Assembly: GCA_039029395.1 (NCBI GenBank)
Contig: JBCCGG010000013.1
Coordinates: 59,122 to 123,121, forward strand
From: JBCCGG01 sp039029395
GTDB lineage: Bacteria > Pseudomonadota > Alphaproteobacteria > Kiloniellales > JAKSDN01
Direction of reading: 5' to 3'
DNA: 64,000 nucleotides
Position numbers and translations under genes: made by a program. The notes beneath the pieces were generated by a model. The model had not been told where the DNA came from. It saw only the letters and a program-made list of their open reading frames with translations, and searched no databases. Below are positions 9,102 to 16,927 of this stretch, one piece after another; the stretch's first letter is position 1, and every line of letters starts with the position of its first letter.

Positions 9102-10385
9102 TTAGGGCCGGGTCTGGCCTTGGCCGCGCACCAGGTACTTGGTGCTGGTCAGTTGCTCGACGCCGACCGGTCCTCGTGCGTGGAGCTTGCCGGTCGAGAT
9201 GCCTATTTCCGCGCCCATGCCGAACTCTCCGCCATCTGCGAACTGGGTCGAGCTGTTGAGCATGACGATGCCCGCGTCGACCCGGTTTAGGAAGCGCTCG
9301 GCGGTCGCCTGGTCCTCGGCCACGATCGCCTCGGTATGATGCGAGCCGTAGTGGTTGATGTGGTCGATCGCGCCGTCGACGCCTTCGACCACACGGGCCG
9401 AGATGACCGGCGCCAGGTACTCCGTTACCCAATCCTGCTCGTTGGCTGGGGTGACTCGGGAATCGGTGGCTTGGACGGTCTCGTCGCCGCGCACCGCACA
9501 GCCGGCCTCGATCAGGCCATCGATCAGGGGCTCCAGGTGGCTCCCCACCACCGCCCGGTCGACCAGCAAGGTCTCGGTCGCGCCGCAGATGCCGGTGCGC
9601 CGCATCTTGGCATTAACCACGATCCGGCGCGCCATCTCCAGATCGGCGCTGCGGTCCACGTAGGTGTGACAGAGTCCCTCTAGATGAGCCAGAACGGGAA
9701 CGCGGCTTTCGGTCATGACCCTCTCGATCAGGCCCTTGCCGCCGCGCGGCACGATGACGTCGATCCACTCGTTCATGGTCAGCAGGTACCCGACCGCTGC
9801 TCGGTCACTGGTCGGGATGCGTTGGACGGCATCGGCGGGCAGGCCAGCCTTGGCAACGCCTTCAGTCAAAGCCTCGAGGATTGCGCCGGATGAATGGAAA
9901 CTCTCTGAGCCGCCGCGCAAGATCACCGCGTTGCCCGCCTTGAGGCACAAACCGGCGGCATCGGCGGTGACGTTGGGACGGCTCTCGTAAATGATGCCGA
10001 TCACGCCGAGCGGCACCGAAACCCGCTCGATCTTGAGACCGTTGGGGCGCTCCCAGCTGGCCAGGGAGCGGCCAACCGGATCTTCCAGCTCGGCAATCGC
10101 CGCCAGGCCGGCCGCCATCGCCTCGATGCGCGCCGGAGTCAGCTCGAGCCGATCGAGCATTGCCGCGCTCAAGCCTTTGACACGGGCGCCGGCCATGTCG
10201 GTCTCGTTTGCCGCCAGGATCTCGGCCTCGCGCCGGCGGATCGCCTCGGCGGCGGCCACGAGCGCTCGGTCCTTCGCCTCTGGATCGGCCTGAGCCAGGG
10301 CACTGGCGGCAGCGCGGGCATTGCGGCCAAGGGCCTCCATGGTGGTCGACAGCTCGCCCCTAAGGGCCAAGGCCTCGGAAGTCAT
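9102..10385 (-). CDS. proA: Gamma-glutamyl phosphate reductase
   Basis: Second step of proline synthesis: NADPH-dependent reduction of glutamyl-5-phosphate to the semialdehyde. Aldehyde-dehydrogenase fold; signatures include GVIGIIYESRPNVT, ILRGGSESFHSS, VPRGGKGLIERV and the active-site segment around RRTGICGATETLLV with the catalytic Cys. Two starts are possible: GTG at 10400, overlapping proB as GTGA, or ATG at 10385, which has GAGGGAG a few bases upstream; the ATG (427 residues) is preferred. ProB and ProA usually act as a complex. Confidence 0.97.
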   Translation of the reverse strand: MTSEALALRGELSTTMEALGRNARAAASALAQADPEAKDRALVAAAEAIRRREAEILAANETDMAGARVKGLSAAMLDRLELTPARIEAMAAGLAAIAELEDPVGRSLASWERPNGLKIERVSVPLGVIGIIYESRPNVTADAAGLCLKAGNAVILRGGSESFHSSGAILEALTEGVAKAGLPADAVQRIPTSDRAAVGYLLTMNEWIDVIVPRGGKGLIERVMTESRVPVLAHLEGLCHTYVDRSADLEMARRIVVNAKMRRTGICGATETLLVDRAVVGSHLEPLIDGLIEAGCAVRGDETVQATDSRVTPANEQDWVTEYLAPVISARVVEGVDGAIDHINHYGSHHTEAIVAEDQATAERFLNRVDAGIVMLNSSTQFADGGEFGMGAEIGISTGKLHARGPVGVEQLTSTKYLVRGQGQTRP

Positions 10386-10396
10386 GGCAATCTCCC

Positions 10397-11524
10397 TCAC
10401 GTCAGGACCAGATCGTCACGGTGGATCAGCTCCTCTCGGCCACGGTAGCCGAGTCGAGCTTCGATTTCACGGCTCTTGTAGCCTTTGATGAGCGCCGCAT
10501 CGGCATCGGAGTAGGCGGTCAGACCCCGGGCAATCTCGCCGCCCTTGGGATCGAGCACGATGACCGCATCGCCGCGATCAAAACTGCCCTCAATTCCGGT
10601 GACCCCGGCTGGCAGTAAGCTGCGCCCGTTGCGCAGAGCTGCCAATGCACCGTCATCGATGGATACTCGGCCCTTAGGCTGGAGTGAGCCGGCGATCCAC
10701 CGCTTGCGCGCCGTGAGCGGCTCCAAATCGGCCAAAAACCAGGTACAGCGGGCGCCGTTCTCAAGGGCCTCGAGAGGGTGCGCCGCGCGGCCGTCCAAAA
10801 TCACCATGCGGCACCCGGCCGCGGTCGCGATTTTGCCGGCGACAAGCTTGGTAACCATCCCGCCAGAGGAGTAGCCGACCGGGGCCTGGCCGGCCATGGC
10901 CTCGATCTCCGGCGTGATGGCGGCGACCTCGGGGATGAACTTGGCATTCTTGTCGTTGCGCGGATCGGCGCTGTAGAGGCCGTCGATATCCGACAGCAGG
11001 ACCAGCGCATCGGCATTCATCATGGCCGCGACCCGCGCCGCCAGACGGTCATTGTCGCCGAATCGGATCTCCGAGGTCGCCACCGTGTCATTCTCGTTGA
11101 TCACCGGCAGGGTGCCCAGACGCAGCAAAGCATCCAAGGTGCTGCGGGCGTTGAGGTGGCGGCGGCGCTCTTCTGTATCGAACAGGGTGAGAAGGATCTG
11201 GGCCACCGTGACGTCGTGCCGTGCGAGCGCGGCTTGGTAGGCATGGGCCAAGCGAATTTGGCCGGTCGCCGCCGCGGCCTGCTGATCCTCCAGGCGAAGC
11301 GCCCGTCGGGTTAGGCCCAGATGGCGGCGGCCGAGCGCGATCGCGCCCGAAGAGACGACGATGACTTGCTTGCCATTGGACTTGAGCGCAGCCAAGTCGT
11401 CCGCCAGGGCCTCGAGCCACGCTTGCCGCAGGCGCCCGCTCTCCTCGTCGACCAACAGCGCCGATCCGATCTTGACCACGATGCGCTTGGCGTGGGTGAG
11501 ATCCTTGGGATCGGCGCGGTTCAT
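10397..11524 (-). CDS. proB: Glutamate 5-kinase with PUA domain
   Basis: Phosphorylates glutamate in the first committed step of proline synthesis and is feedback-inhibited by proline. 375 residues: an amino-acid kinase domain (VVKIGSALLV, VVSSGAIALGRR, INENDTVAT, LLSDIDGLYSADPR, GYSSGGMVTKLVA) followed by a C-terminal PUA domain (about 285-365, starting near GRVSIDDGALAAL). Its ATG overlaps the obgE stop as ATGA and it precedes proA, so all three are probably on one transcript. Confidence 0.97.
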   Translation of the reverse strand: MNRADPKDLTHAKRIVVKIGSALLVDEESGRLRQAWLEALADDLAALKSNGKQVIVVSSGAIALGRRHLGLTRRALRLEDQQAAAATGQIRLAHAYQAALARHDVTVAQILLTLFDTEERRRHLNARSTLDALLRLGTLPVINENDTVATSEIRFGDNDRLAARVAAMMNADALVLLSDIDGLYSADPRNDKNAKFIPEVAAITPEIEAMAGQAPVGYSSGGMVTKLVAGKIATAAGCRMVILDGRAAHPLEALENGARCTWFLADLEPLTARKRWIAGSLQPKGRVSIDDGALAALRNGRSLLPAGVTGIEGSFDRGDAVIVLDPKGGEIARGLTAYSDADAALIKGYKSREIEARLGYRGREELIHRDDLVLT

Positions 11525-12552
11525 GACCAGTCGCTTTCCGCCGTGGCTTCGCTTCGATCCCGGCGGGCTTCCAAGACGATCTTGAAGAGATGTTCGACCA
11601 GGGGCTGGACACCGAGCCCGGCAGCGCCCGAGATTTGCCAGACCTCACTGCCCGCAGCCGCGCTAAGGGCGGCGGCCTTGTCGGCGACCTCTTCCTCGGT
11701 CAGCGCGTCGATCTTGTTGAGCGCGACGATCTCCTGCTTCTCGGCCAGGCCCTGGCCGTAGGCGGCAAGCTCCTGGCGGATGCTCTCGTAGTGCGCCGCG
11801 ACGTCCTCGGCCGTGGCGTCGACCAGGTGCAAGAGCAAGGCGCAGCGCTCGATATGGCCGAGGAAACGGTCACCCAGACCCGCGCCCTCGTGGGCACCTT
11901 CGATCAGGCCAGGAATGTCGGCCAGAACGAAGCTGTCATAGCCCAGGTTGACCACGCCCAGGTGGGGGTGAAGGGTCGTGAAGGGATAGTCTGCGACCTT
12001 AGGTTTGGCCCGAGAGACGGCACTCAGAAAGGTCGACTTGCCGGCATTGGGCAGGCCGATCAATCCAGCGTCCGCGATCAGCTTCAGGCGCAGCCATAGC
12101 CAGCGCTCCTCGCCTGGCCAGCCCGGATCAGCGCGCCGGGGCGCCCGGTTGGTGGCGCTCTTGAAACGGGTGTTGCCGAAACCGCCGTCGCCGCCGCGTG
12201 CCACGACCGCGCTTTGGCCGGCCGCCGTCAAATCGGCGACCACGCTCTCCTTATCGTCCTCCAGAACGACCGTGCCGACCGGCACCTTGATGGTCACCGA
12301 GCGGCCGCCGGCACCCGTCTTGTTGCGGCCCTGGCCATGGTTGCCGCGGCCGGCCTTGAAGTGCTGCTGATAGCGGAAGTCGATCAGGGTGTTCAGGCCT
12401 TCGACCGCCTCGATTGCCACATCGCCGCCGCGCCCGCCATCGCCGCCGTCCGGGCCGCCAAACTCGACGTACTTCTCGCGCCGGAACGACAGACAGCCAG
12501 CGCCGCCGTCGCCGCTCTTCACGTAGATCTTGGCTTCATCGAGGAACTTCAT
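11521..12552 (-). CDS. obgE: GTPase Obg/CgtA
   Basis: Essential GTPase for late 50S assembly and stress signalling. 343 residues: the glycine-rich Obg fold (MKFLDEAKIYVKSGDGGAG, GPDGGDGGRGGDV, HGQGRNKTGAGG), then a G domain with GLPNAGKSTFLS (G1), DIPGLIEGAHEGAGLG (G3) and ALNKIDAL (G4). Lies downstream of rplU-rpmA, as in most bacteria, but a strong intrinsic terminator sits between rpmA and obgE, so part of its expression must come from read-through or an internal promoter. Confidence 0.98.
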   Translation of the reverse strand: MKFLDEAKIYVKSGDGGAGCLSFRREKYVEFGGPDGGDGGRGGDVAIEAVEGLNTLIDFRYQQHFKAGRGNHGQGRNKTGAGGRSVTIKVPVGTVVLEDDKESVVADLTAAGQSAVVARGGDGGFGNTRFKSATNRAPRRADPGWPGEERWLWLRLKLIADAGLIGLPNAGKSTFLSAVSRAKPKVADYPFTTLHPHLGVVNLGYDSFVLADIPGLIEGAHEGAGLGDRFLGHIERCALLLHLVDATAEDVAAHYESIRQELAAYGQGLAEKQEIVALNKIDALTEEEVADKAAALSAAAGSEVWQISGAAGLGVQPLVEHLFKIVLEARRDRSEATAESDWS

Positions 12553-12592
12553 GGCGATCTAGCCGGGTCTTGCTTGGGCTTCAAACGAACAA

Positions 12593-12620
12593 AAGGGGGA
12601 ATGGCACGCCATTCCCCCTT
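12593..12620 (-). terminator. Rho-independent terminator after rpmA
   Basis: A perfect 12-bp inverted repeat, arms 12593-12604 (AAGGGGGAATGG) and 12609-12620, with a 4-base loop. Read on the minus strand the stem is followed at once by TTTGTTCGTTT (down to about 12582), the U-rich tract of an intrinsic terminator. It lies 28 bp beyond the rpmA stop and 40 bp before the obgE start, so it would attenuate transcription between the ribosomal protein genes and the obgE-proBA operon. Confidence 0.9.
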
Positions 12621-12647
12621 CGCGGTCGCCGCGATTGCGGGGTGTTG

Positions 12648-12905
12648 TTAGCTCGGCGGCAGGACCGAGATGAAGGTCCGCCCGCCACGCTTGGTCTGGA
12701 AGGTCACCTGGCCGTCAATCAGCGCGAAGATCGTGTGGTCGCGGCCCATGCCGACGTTGGCGCCGGGATGAAACTTGGTGCCGCGCTGGCGCACGATGAT
12801 GTTGCCGGGCACCACCTGCTCGCCGCCGAACCTCTTGACGCCGAGGCGTTGTCCGGGACTGTCGCGGCCGTTGCGCGAGCTGCCGCCTGCTTTCTTATGA
12901 GCCAT
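12648..12905 (-). CDS. rpmA: 50S ribosomal protein L27
   Basis: 85-residue large-subunit protein whose N-terminus reaches the peptidyl-transferase centre. The sequence MAHKKAGGSSRNGRDSPGQR is diagnostic, followed by KRFGGEQVVPGNIIVRQRGT and FHPGANVGMGRDHTIFA. There is no cleavable N-terminal extension like that in Firmicutes. It follows rplU by 6 bp and is followed by an intrinsic terminator. Confidence 0.99.
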   Translation of the reverse strand: MAHKKAGGSSRNGRDSPGQRLGVKRFGGEQVVPGNIIVRQRGTKFHPGANVGMGRDHTIFALIDGQVTFQTKRGGRTFISVLPPS

Positions 12906-12911
12906 AGCCGA

Positions 12912-13355
12912 TCACTCCTCAGTCTTGGTTTCGGTCTCGGCTGGCGCTTCGGCGGGGGCCTCCACCGGTGCTTCGTCGGCTGCCGGTGCCTCGGCCTTCG
13001 CCTTCTTGGGCTTCGCCTTGGCCTTGGTGCCCGGCGCCTTGCCGTCGGTCAGAATCTCGGTGATGCGCACCACGGTCTGGTGCTGCCGGTGGCCGGCCTT
13101 GCGGCGGTAGTCCTTGCGCCGCTTCTTCTTAAACACGACGATCTTATCGGCCCGGTTCTGCTCGAGCAGCTCGGCGGCCACGCTGGCGCCCTCGACCAGG
13201 GGCGTGCCGAGCGTCGTATTATCGCCGTCGCCGACCATTAAGACCTGGTCGAAGACCAGGGTGCTGCCGGCCTCGCCGTCGAGCTTCTCGACCGTGAGCA
13301 CTTGTTCCTCGGCGACCCTATACTGCTTGCCGCCTGTCTTTATGACTGCGATCAT
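12912..13355 (-). CDS. rplU: 50S ribosomal protein L21 with acidic/Ala-Pro C-terminal extension
   Basis: Large-subunit protein. The frame is open up to 13460 but the family start is the ATG at 13355 (MIAVIKTGGKQYRVAEEQ), giving 147 residues. The L21 core ends around residue 102 (HRQHQTVVRITEI). It is followed by a 45-residue low-complexity tail rich in Lys, Ala, Pro and Glu, a variable extension seen in several alphaproteobacteria. First gene of the long minus-strand operon; its promoter should lie between 13356 and 13472. Confidence 0.97.
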   Translation of the reverse strand: MIAVIKTGGKQYRVAEEQVLTVEKLDGEAGSTLVFDQVLMVGDGDNTTLGTPLVEGASVAAELLEQNRADKIVVFKKKRRKDYRRKAGHRQHQTVVRITEILTDGKAPGTKAKAKPKKAKAEAPAADEAPVEAPAEAPAETETKTEE

Positions 13356-13472
13356 CGTCCCAACGCACCGGTTATGTGAGCAAACCAACCGGCCGCGCGG
13401 GTCTCCCCGGCGGCCGAACCGGCGCACTATAGCGCCGCGAAATGCCCTGTCAACGCCCAAAAGGGGCAGATT

Positions 13473-14474
13473 CTATGCCTCGTTCAAGCAGAGGACCGCG
13501 GTGGCTGGGCCATCCTTCTCAAAGCCCTGGGCCTTGAGATTTCCCGTGGCCGGCTCGGCTGTCATGGCAAGACGGGTGGTTGGGTTAAGCACCGGTGGCC
13601 GCAGCCAGGCGAAGTCGTCCCCGGCCGATCCTTGGTCGCGCGCCAGCTGGTCCCGGCGACCCGGGCTTCCGGCGCCGCGCGGTCGGCTGGGCCGTTCCAC
13701 GCGCTGCCAGTGATTGGCAGCGGCGGCCGGGCCCTCGATCACCTCGGCATGGTCCTCAAGCCGCTCGATGACGCAGGCCTCGCCGGCTTTCGGCCCACAA
13801 ATCAGGAAAATCGCCGGCAGGGCGAGCGGCGTCTCCACGAGCCAGGTCTTGGCTTGGGCGTAGCTGGCGGCTTGGTCGAACACCCGGCGCAGCAGATGTG
13901 CCGGTGGCAGAGCTGGGCGGCGCCACACGGCGTGGCGGTTGCGCGCCCAGTCGAGCAAGTAGCCGCTGCCCTTGACATGCATCGGCGCCTGGTTGAAAGC
14001 GGCGGCGAAGCGGCCGGGCGCAAGGGCTTGGATGACGCCCGAATAGCCCGGCCAGGTAAGGTCGGTCCATGGCCCGGCCGGACCGGCGCGGCGCGCGGCC
14101 ACAATGGTCTTTCCAAGCCCGGCCAGAGTCCAATCGAGGACCCGAATCAAGCGGTTGGTCTCCTTGCCGGGCAAGGGGCCGACGGCGCTGGTGCAGCCCC
14201 ACTCGTAGCAGGCGTTGAGAAACCAGCCGCCGGGCTGCCCAAGCGCCTCGGCGACCGCCGCGATCTCAGGCAGGTAAGGCGTGTCCGCCCGCTCCAACCA
14301 GCGACGCGAGAGGTGGTCGGCGGCTTGCAACGCTGGCCGCGGCACGAAACGGGTGGCGGCTGCCACCAGGCTCAGGGTGCGCGCGCGCTCCGCCTCGACC
14401 ATGGCGACCGGCGCCGCGGTGCCAAGCTCGAGCACCGGGATCGCGGGAAGGCCGCCTGCGGGATCTTGGCGCAT
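13473..14474 (-). CDS. Acid ceramidase / NAAA-like Ntn hydrolase
   Basis: Probable N-terminal-nucleophile amidohydrolase, 333 residues. The segment WGCTSAVG (Cys94) resembles the self-cleavage site of acid ceramidase and N-acylethanolamine acid amidase, where processing exposes Cys as nucleophile (CTSI in those families). Downstream, IRVLDW (Arg111, Asp114) corresponds to the conserved Arg-Asp pair, and FNQAPM and NRHAVWRRP fit later strands of the fold. No signal peptide is evident, so it is predicted to be cytoplasmic. The substrate cannot be read from the sequence; an N-acyl amide or lipid-like compound is likely. Single gene upstream of rplU, high GC like the core. Confidence 0.7.
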   Translation of the reverse strand: MRQDPAGGLPAIPVLELGTAAPVAMVEAERARTLSLVAAATRFVPRPALQAADHLSRRWLERADTPYLPEIAAVAEALGQPGGWFLNACYEWGCTSAVGPLPGKETNRLIRVLDWTLAGLGKTIVAARRAGPAGPWTDLTWPGYSGVIQALAPGRFAAAFNQAPMHVKGSGYLLDWARNRHAVWRRPALPPAHLLRRVFDQAASYAQAKTWLVETPLALPAIFLICGPKAGEACVIERLEDHAEVIEGPAAAANHWQRVERPSRPRGAGSPGRRDQLARDQGSAGDDFAWLRPPVLNPTTRLAMTAEPATGNLKAQGFEKDGPATAVLCLNEA

Positions 14475-14604
14475 GGGACTTTAGATGGCCCTGTTTTCCC
14501 GCGAATAAAGGCCTCTGAGGGCTTGCGCGCCGCTTGAAGGGGGGGATTTGCTGAGTTAGTGTGCCGCCCGCCTCGGCCAGAAGAGAAGACTGTGCCACCA
14601 GCGG

Positions 14605-14692
14605 AGGGGTGCCGGAGTGGTTGAACGGGGCGGTCTCGAAAACCGTTGTACGCGCGAGCGTACCGAGGGTTCGAATCCCTCTCCCTCCGCCA
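14605..14692 (+). tRNA. tRNA-Ser(CGA)
   Basis: Cloverleaf checked by eye. The acceptor stem GGAGGGG (14605-14611) pairs with TCCCTCC near the 3' end, followed by discriminator G and an encoded CCA (14690-14692). The anticodon stem GCGGT/ACCGT encloses loop CTCGAAA, giving anticodon CGA. A class II variable arm (TTGTACGCGCGAGCGTACC) and T-arm GAGGG-TTCGAAT-CCCTC complete it. Reads UCG serine codons. It sits at the boundary between the conserved block and the accessory region; tRNA-Ser genes are common integration sites. Confidence 0.96.
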
Positions 14693-14979
14693 TGACTTAA
14701 CATGTTGATTTCAAGGAAGTTTTCAAAAAAATATTGTGAGGGCGAATTGGCTCTCACGTTTATGGGCCCGATCGGCGCGGTTCCGGGGCACGACATTGCC
14801 TTGGCACTCGACCGGATCGGCAGATGAGCCAATAGACGCCTGGCAAGCCGTCCGCGTTGGCAGCGCACCGTCGGGGCAGAACTCGGGTTTTCTCAGCGGG
14901 CGCCGGGGTCTGCCGATCACTAAGGGCTCAAAACACCGGGAAGGCGATGGATCGAACGAGCTGGCTCCCGTGCGCGAAC

Positions 14980-15384
14980 CTAACCTTTGGCATATCTCTC
15001 CAAACGTTCGTCGAGTGTGCCGGTGTGAAGCTCGAACAAATGACGGTCGTGGTCATAGAAGTAGATAGACCGGCCTTCACCTTCAACTCTCGAGCGCCCT
15101 TCACGCAGCTCCAGACCGAGCGATTGAATACGTGCCAGATAGTCGTCGTATTGGCTGTCTGGAATCTTGAAAGCGACGTGATTGTAGGTTTGTCGTGGGA
15201 GGGGCTCGCCCTCCATGATGGCGACCCATTGGCCCCCAATGATGAAGAACTTTTCTTTCGAGATCGAAAAGGTGTTGTCGCCGCTGTCGTAAACCTTTTC
15301 TGCGTCCAGAACGGTGGACAGGAGCTTCTCCATCTTGTCCAGGTCCTCCACGATGAACGTGATGTGACTGACGCCTTCAATCAT
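14980..15384 (-). CDS. fosX: FosX-type VOC-family epoxide hydrolase (fosfomycin resistance-like)
   Basis: Member of the vicinal-oxygen-chelate superfamily closest to FosX, the Mn(II)-dependent hydrolase that opens the fosfomycin epoxide with water. From the ATG at 15384 it has 134 residues, matching FosX length; the frame extends upstream to 15420. Motifs: GVSHITFIVEDLDKM with a metal His, FSISKEKFFIIGG, YNHVAFKI with the second His, and EGRSIYFYDHDRHLFELHTG with the metal Glu and His. Divergent from ptxD, separated by about 210 bp. In this phosphonate setting the natural substrate may be an epoxyphosphonate rather than a clinical antibiotic. Confidence 0.85.
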   Translation of the reverse strand: MIEGVSHITFIVEDLDKMEKLLSTVLDAEKVYDSGDNTFSISKEKFFIIGGQWVAIMEGEPLPRQTYNHVAFKIPDSQYDDYLARIQSLGLELREGRSRVEGEGRSIYFYDHDRHLFELHTGTLDERLERYAKG

Positions 15385-15598
15385 CTTTGCCACCATCGAA
15401 GAACATTCATGCAGCTGCATTGTGCCCCAACAAGGTTGGCACTGCTAGGCCCTGAGGCGATCGGGCTACACCGCTAACACTGTTGGCACTGGTTCCGACT
15501 CTGGCGGAGCGGGCCTTTTGACCGATCTTGCAGTAGCCCCTATGTTGAACGAGTGCGAGACCATTTGAGCTAAAGCGAATAAGAGAACCGACGTTTAG

Positions 15599-16621
15599 AT
15601 GAAAGCAAAAATAGTTGTCGCGAACTGGGTCCATCCGGCAGTCCTGAGCTTTCTTGGCGCGTGCGGCAAGGTCGTTCCAAACCACGATAGTGAGCCTTTG
15701 TCGCGCATCTCACTGATCGAGCGCTGTCGGGATGCGGATGCTCTTATGGCTTTCATGCCTGAGTCGGTGGACGAAGATTTTCTTTCCGCCTGTCCAAAAC
15801 TGCGGATCGTGGCGTGCGCCCTCAAGGGTTACGATAACTTTGACGTAGAGGCCTGCACCCGGCGCGATATCTGGGTCACGATCGTGGATGATCTTTTGAC
15901 GGCGCCGACCGCCGAACTGGCCCTGGGTCTTATGATCGCATTGGCGCGGAATGTTGAACCTGGCAGCGCCTGGGTCAGATCAGGAAAGTTCCAGGGATGG
16001 CGCCCAAGATTCTATGGAAGATCACTTGATGGCAGCACCGTTGGGCTGATCGGCGCCGGCGCGGTCGGAAAGGCGCTCGCAGTGCGGCTGGCCGGCTTCA
16101 AATGCCAATTGATCTATCACGATGAGCGGCACCTCACACCGGATCAAGAACGACACCTGAAACTCAATCGAGTCTCACTGGAGGAGCTCCGAGCGCGCAG
16201 CGATTTCATCGTACTCGCGCTTCCCCTCACGCAAGCCACGAATCATCTGATCGATGCGGATTTCTTGGCGGCTATGCGGCCCGGCAGCTATCTCATCAAT
16301 CCGGCCAGGGGATCGCTCGTGAATGAGGAGGCCGTCGCCGATGCGCTGGAGTCGGGTCATCTGGGTGGCTATGCAGCGGACACCTTTGAGATGGAGGATT
16401 GGGCACGTGGAGACCGCCCTTACACCATCAGCAATCGCCTCTTGGCGTCGGAGAAGACAATCCTGACACCCCACTTGGGTTCCGCGGTTGACGATGTACG
16501 TCTAGAGATCGCCATGGCGGCCGCAAACAGCATTGTACAGTGTTTGCGCGGCGAGCGGCCGCAGGGCGCCGTCAATGTGGTGGGTGAGTGGGGTGTGCCA
16601 GAGGAAAGGGAATGCCCATGA
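15599..16621 (+). CDS. ptxD: Phosphite (phosphonate) dehydrogenase
   Basis: NAD-dependent oxidation of phosphite to phosphate, a D-2-hydroxyacid dehydrogenase-fold enzyme in the cytoplasm. Not merely a family match: residues reported for Pseudomonas stutzeri PtxD occur here at the same positions: Met53, Leu75-Lys76 (ALKGYDNFD), Leu100, Trp134 and Tyr139 (FQGWRPRFYG), Arg237, Glu266 (FEMEDWARGDRP), His292, Ser295 and Arg301. The Rossmann motif is GAGAVG (152-157). Asp175 replaces Glu175 at the end of the second beta strand, still compatible with NAD preference. 340 residues. No ptxABC is directly joined, but a PhnCDE-type transporter lies 4.7 kb downstream. Confidence 0.93.
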   Translation: MKAKIVVANWVHPAVLSFLGACGKVVPNHDSEPLSRISLIERCRDADALMAFMPESVDEDFLSACPKLRIVACALKGYDNFDVEACTRRDIWVTIVDDLLTAPTAELALGLMIALARNVEPGSAWVRSGKFQGWRPRFYGRSLDGSTVGLIGAGAVGKALAVRLAGFKCQLIYHDERHLTPDQERHLKLNRVSLEELRARSDFIVLALPLTQATNHLIDADFLAAMRPGSYLINPARGSLVNEEAVADALESGHLGGYAADTFEMEDWARGDRPYTISNRLLASEKTILTPHLGSAVDDVRLEIAMAAANSIVQCLRGERPQGAVNVVGEWGVPEERECP

Positions 16622-16927
16622 CGTTACAAACCTTCGATTTGAGCCGAGAGAACTGACGACCTGGGATTGCCGTTCAATCACCTCCACTTGCCATGTCGCA
16701 GCGACTCTCGCGGGCCAACGAACGACTTCATGGGCTCTCTAGTCGAAGAGCAAAACCAGTTCTGACGGAATGCGTCAGACGTACCGGGTTGAGGCGGGGA
16801 GAAACAAAGGCGTTGTGTGGGTGAGCCCTGGGTGCCGCAATTGCTCAAAGGAGAATTGGCTTACAGCTCACTCAACAAATGCTCCTCTCAACCGGCACGG
16901 CAGAGTTGCCCAAATGCTGATGTGGCT
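16622..16927. other. Intergenic gap, no supported gene
   Basis: About 300 bp between the convergent ptxD and Rieske oxygenase genes. Short open frames are present but none has a convincing start, codon pattern or family resemblance. I saw no strong hairpin with a T-run, tRNA or repeat. Confidence 0.5.

Noticed and set aside
14266..14868. 200-codon minus-strand frame containing GIRTLGTLARTTVFETAPFNH
   Set aside because: This phrase is the well-known false translation of the antisense strand of a tRNA-Ser gene; the true feature is the tRNA.
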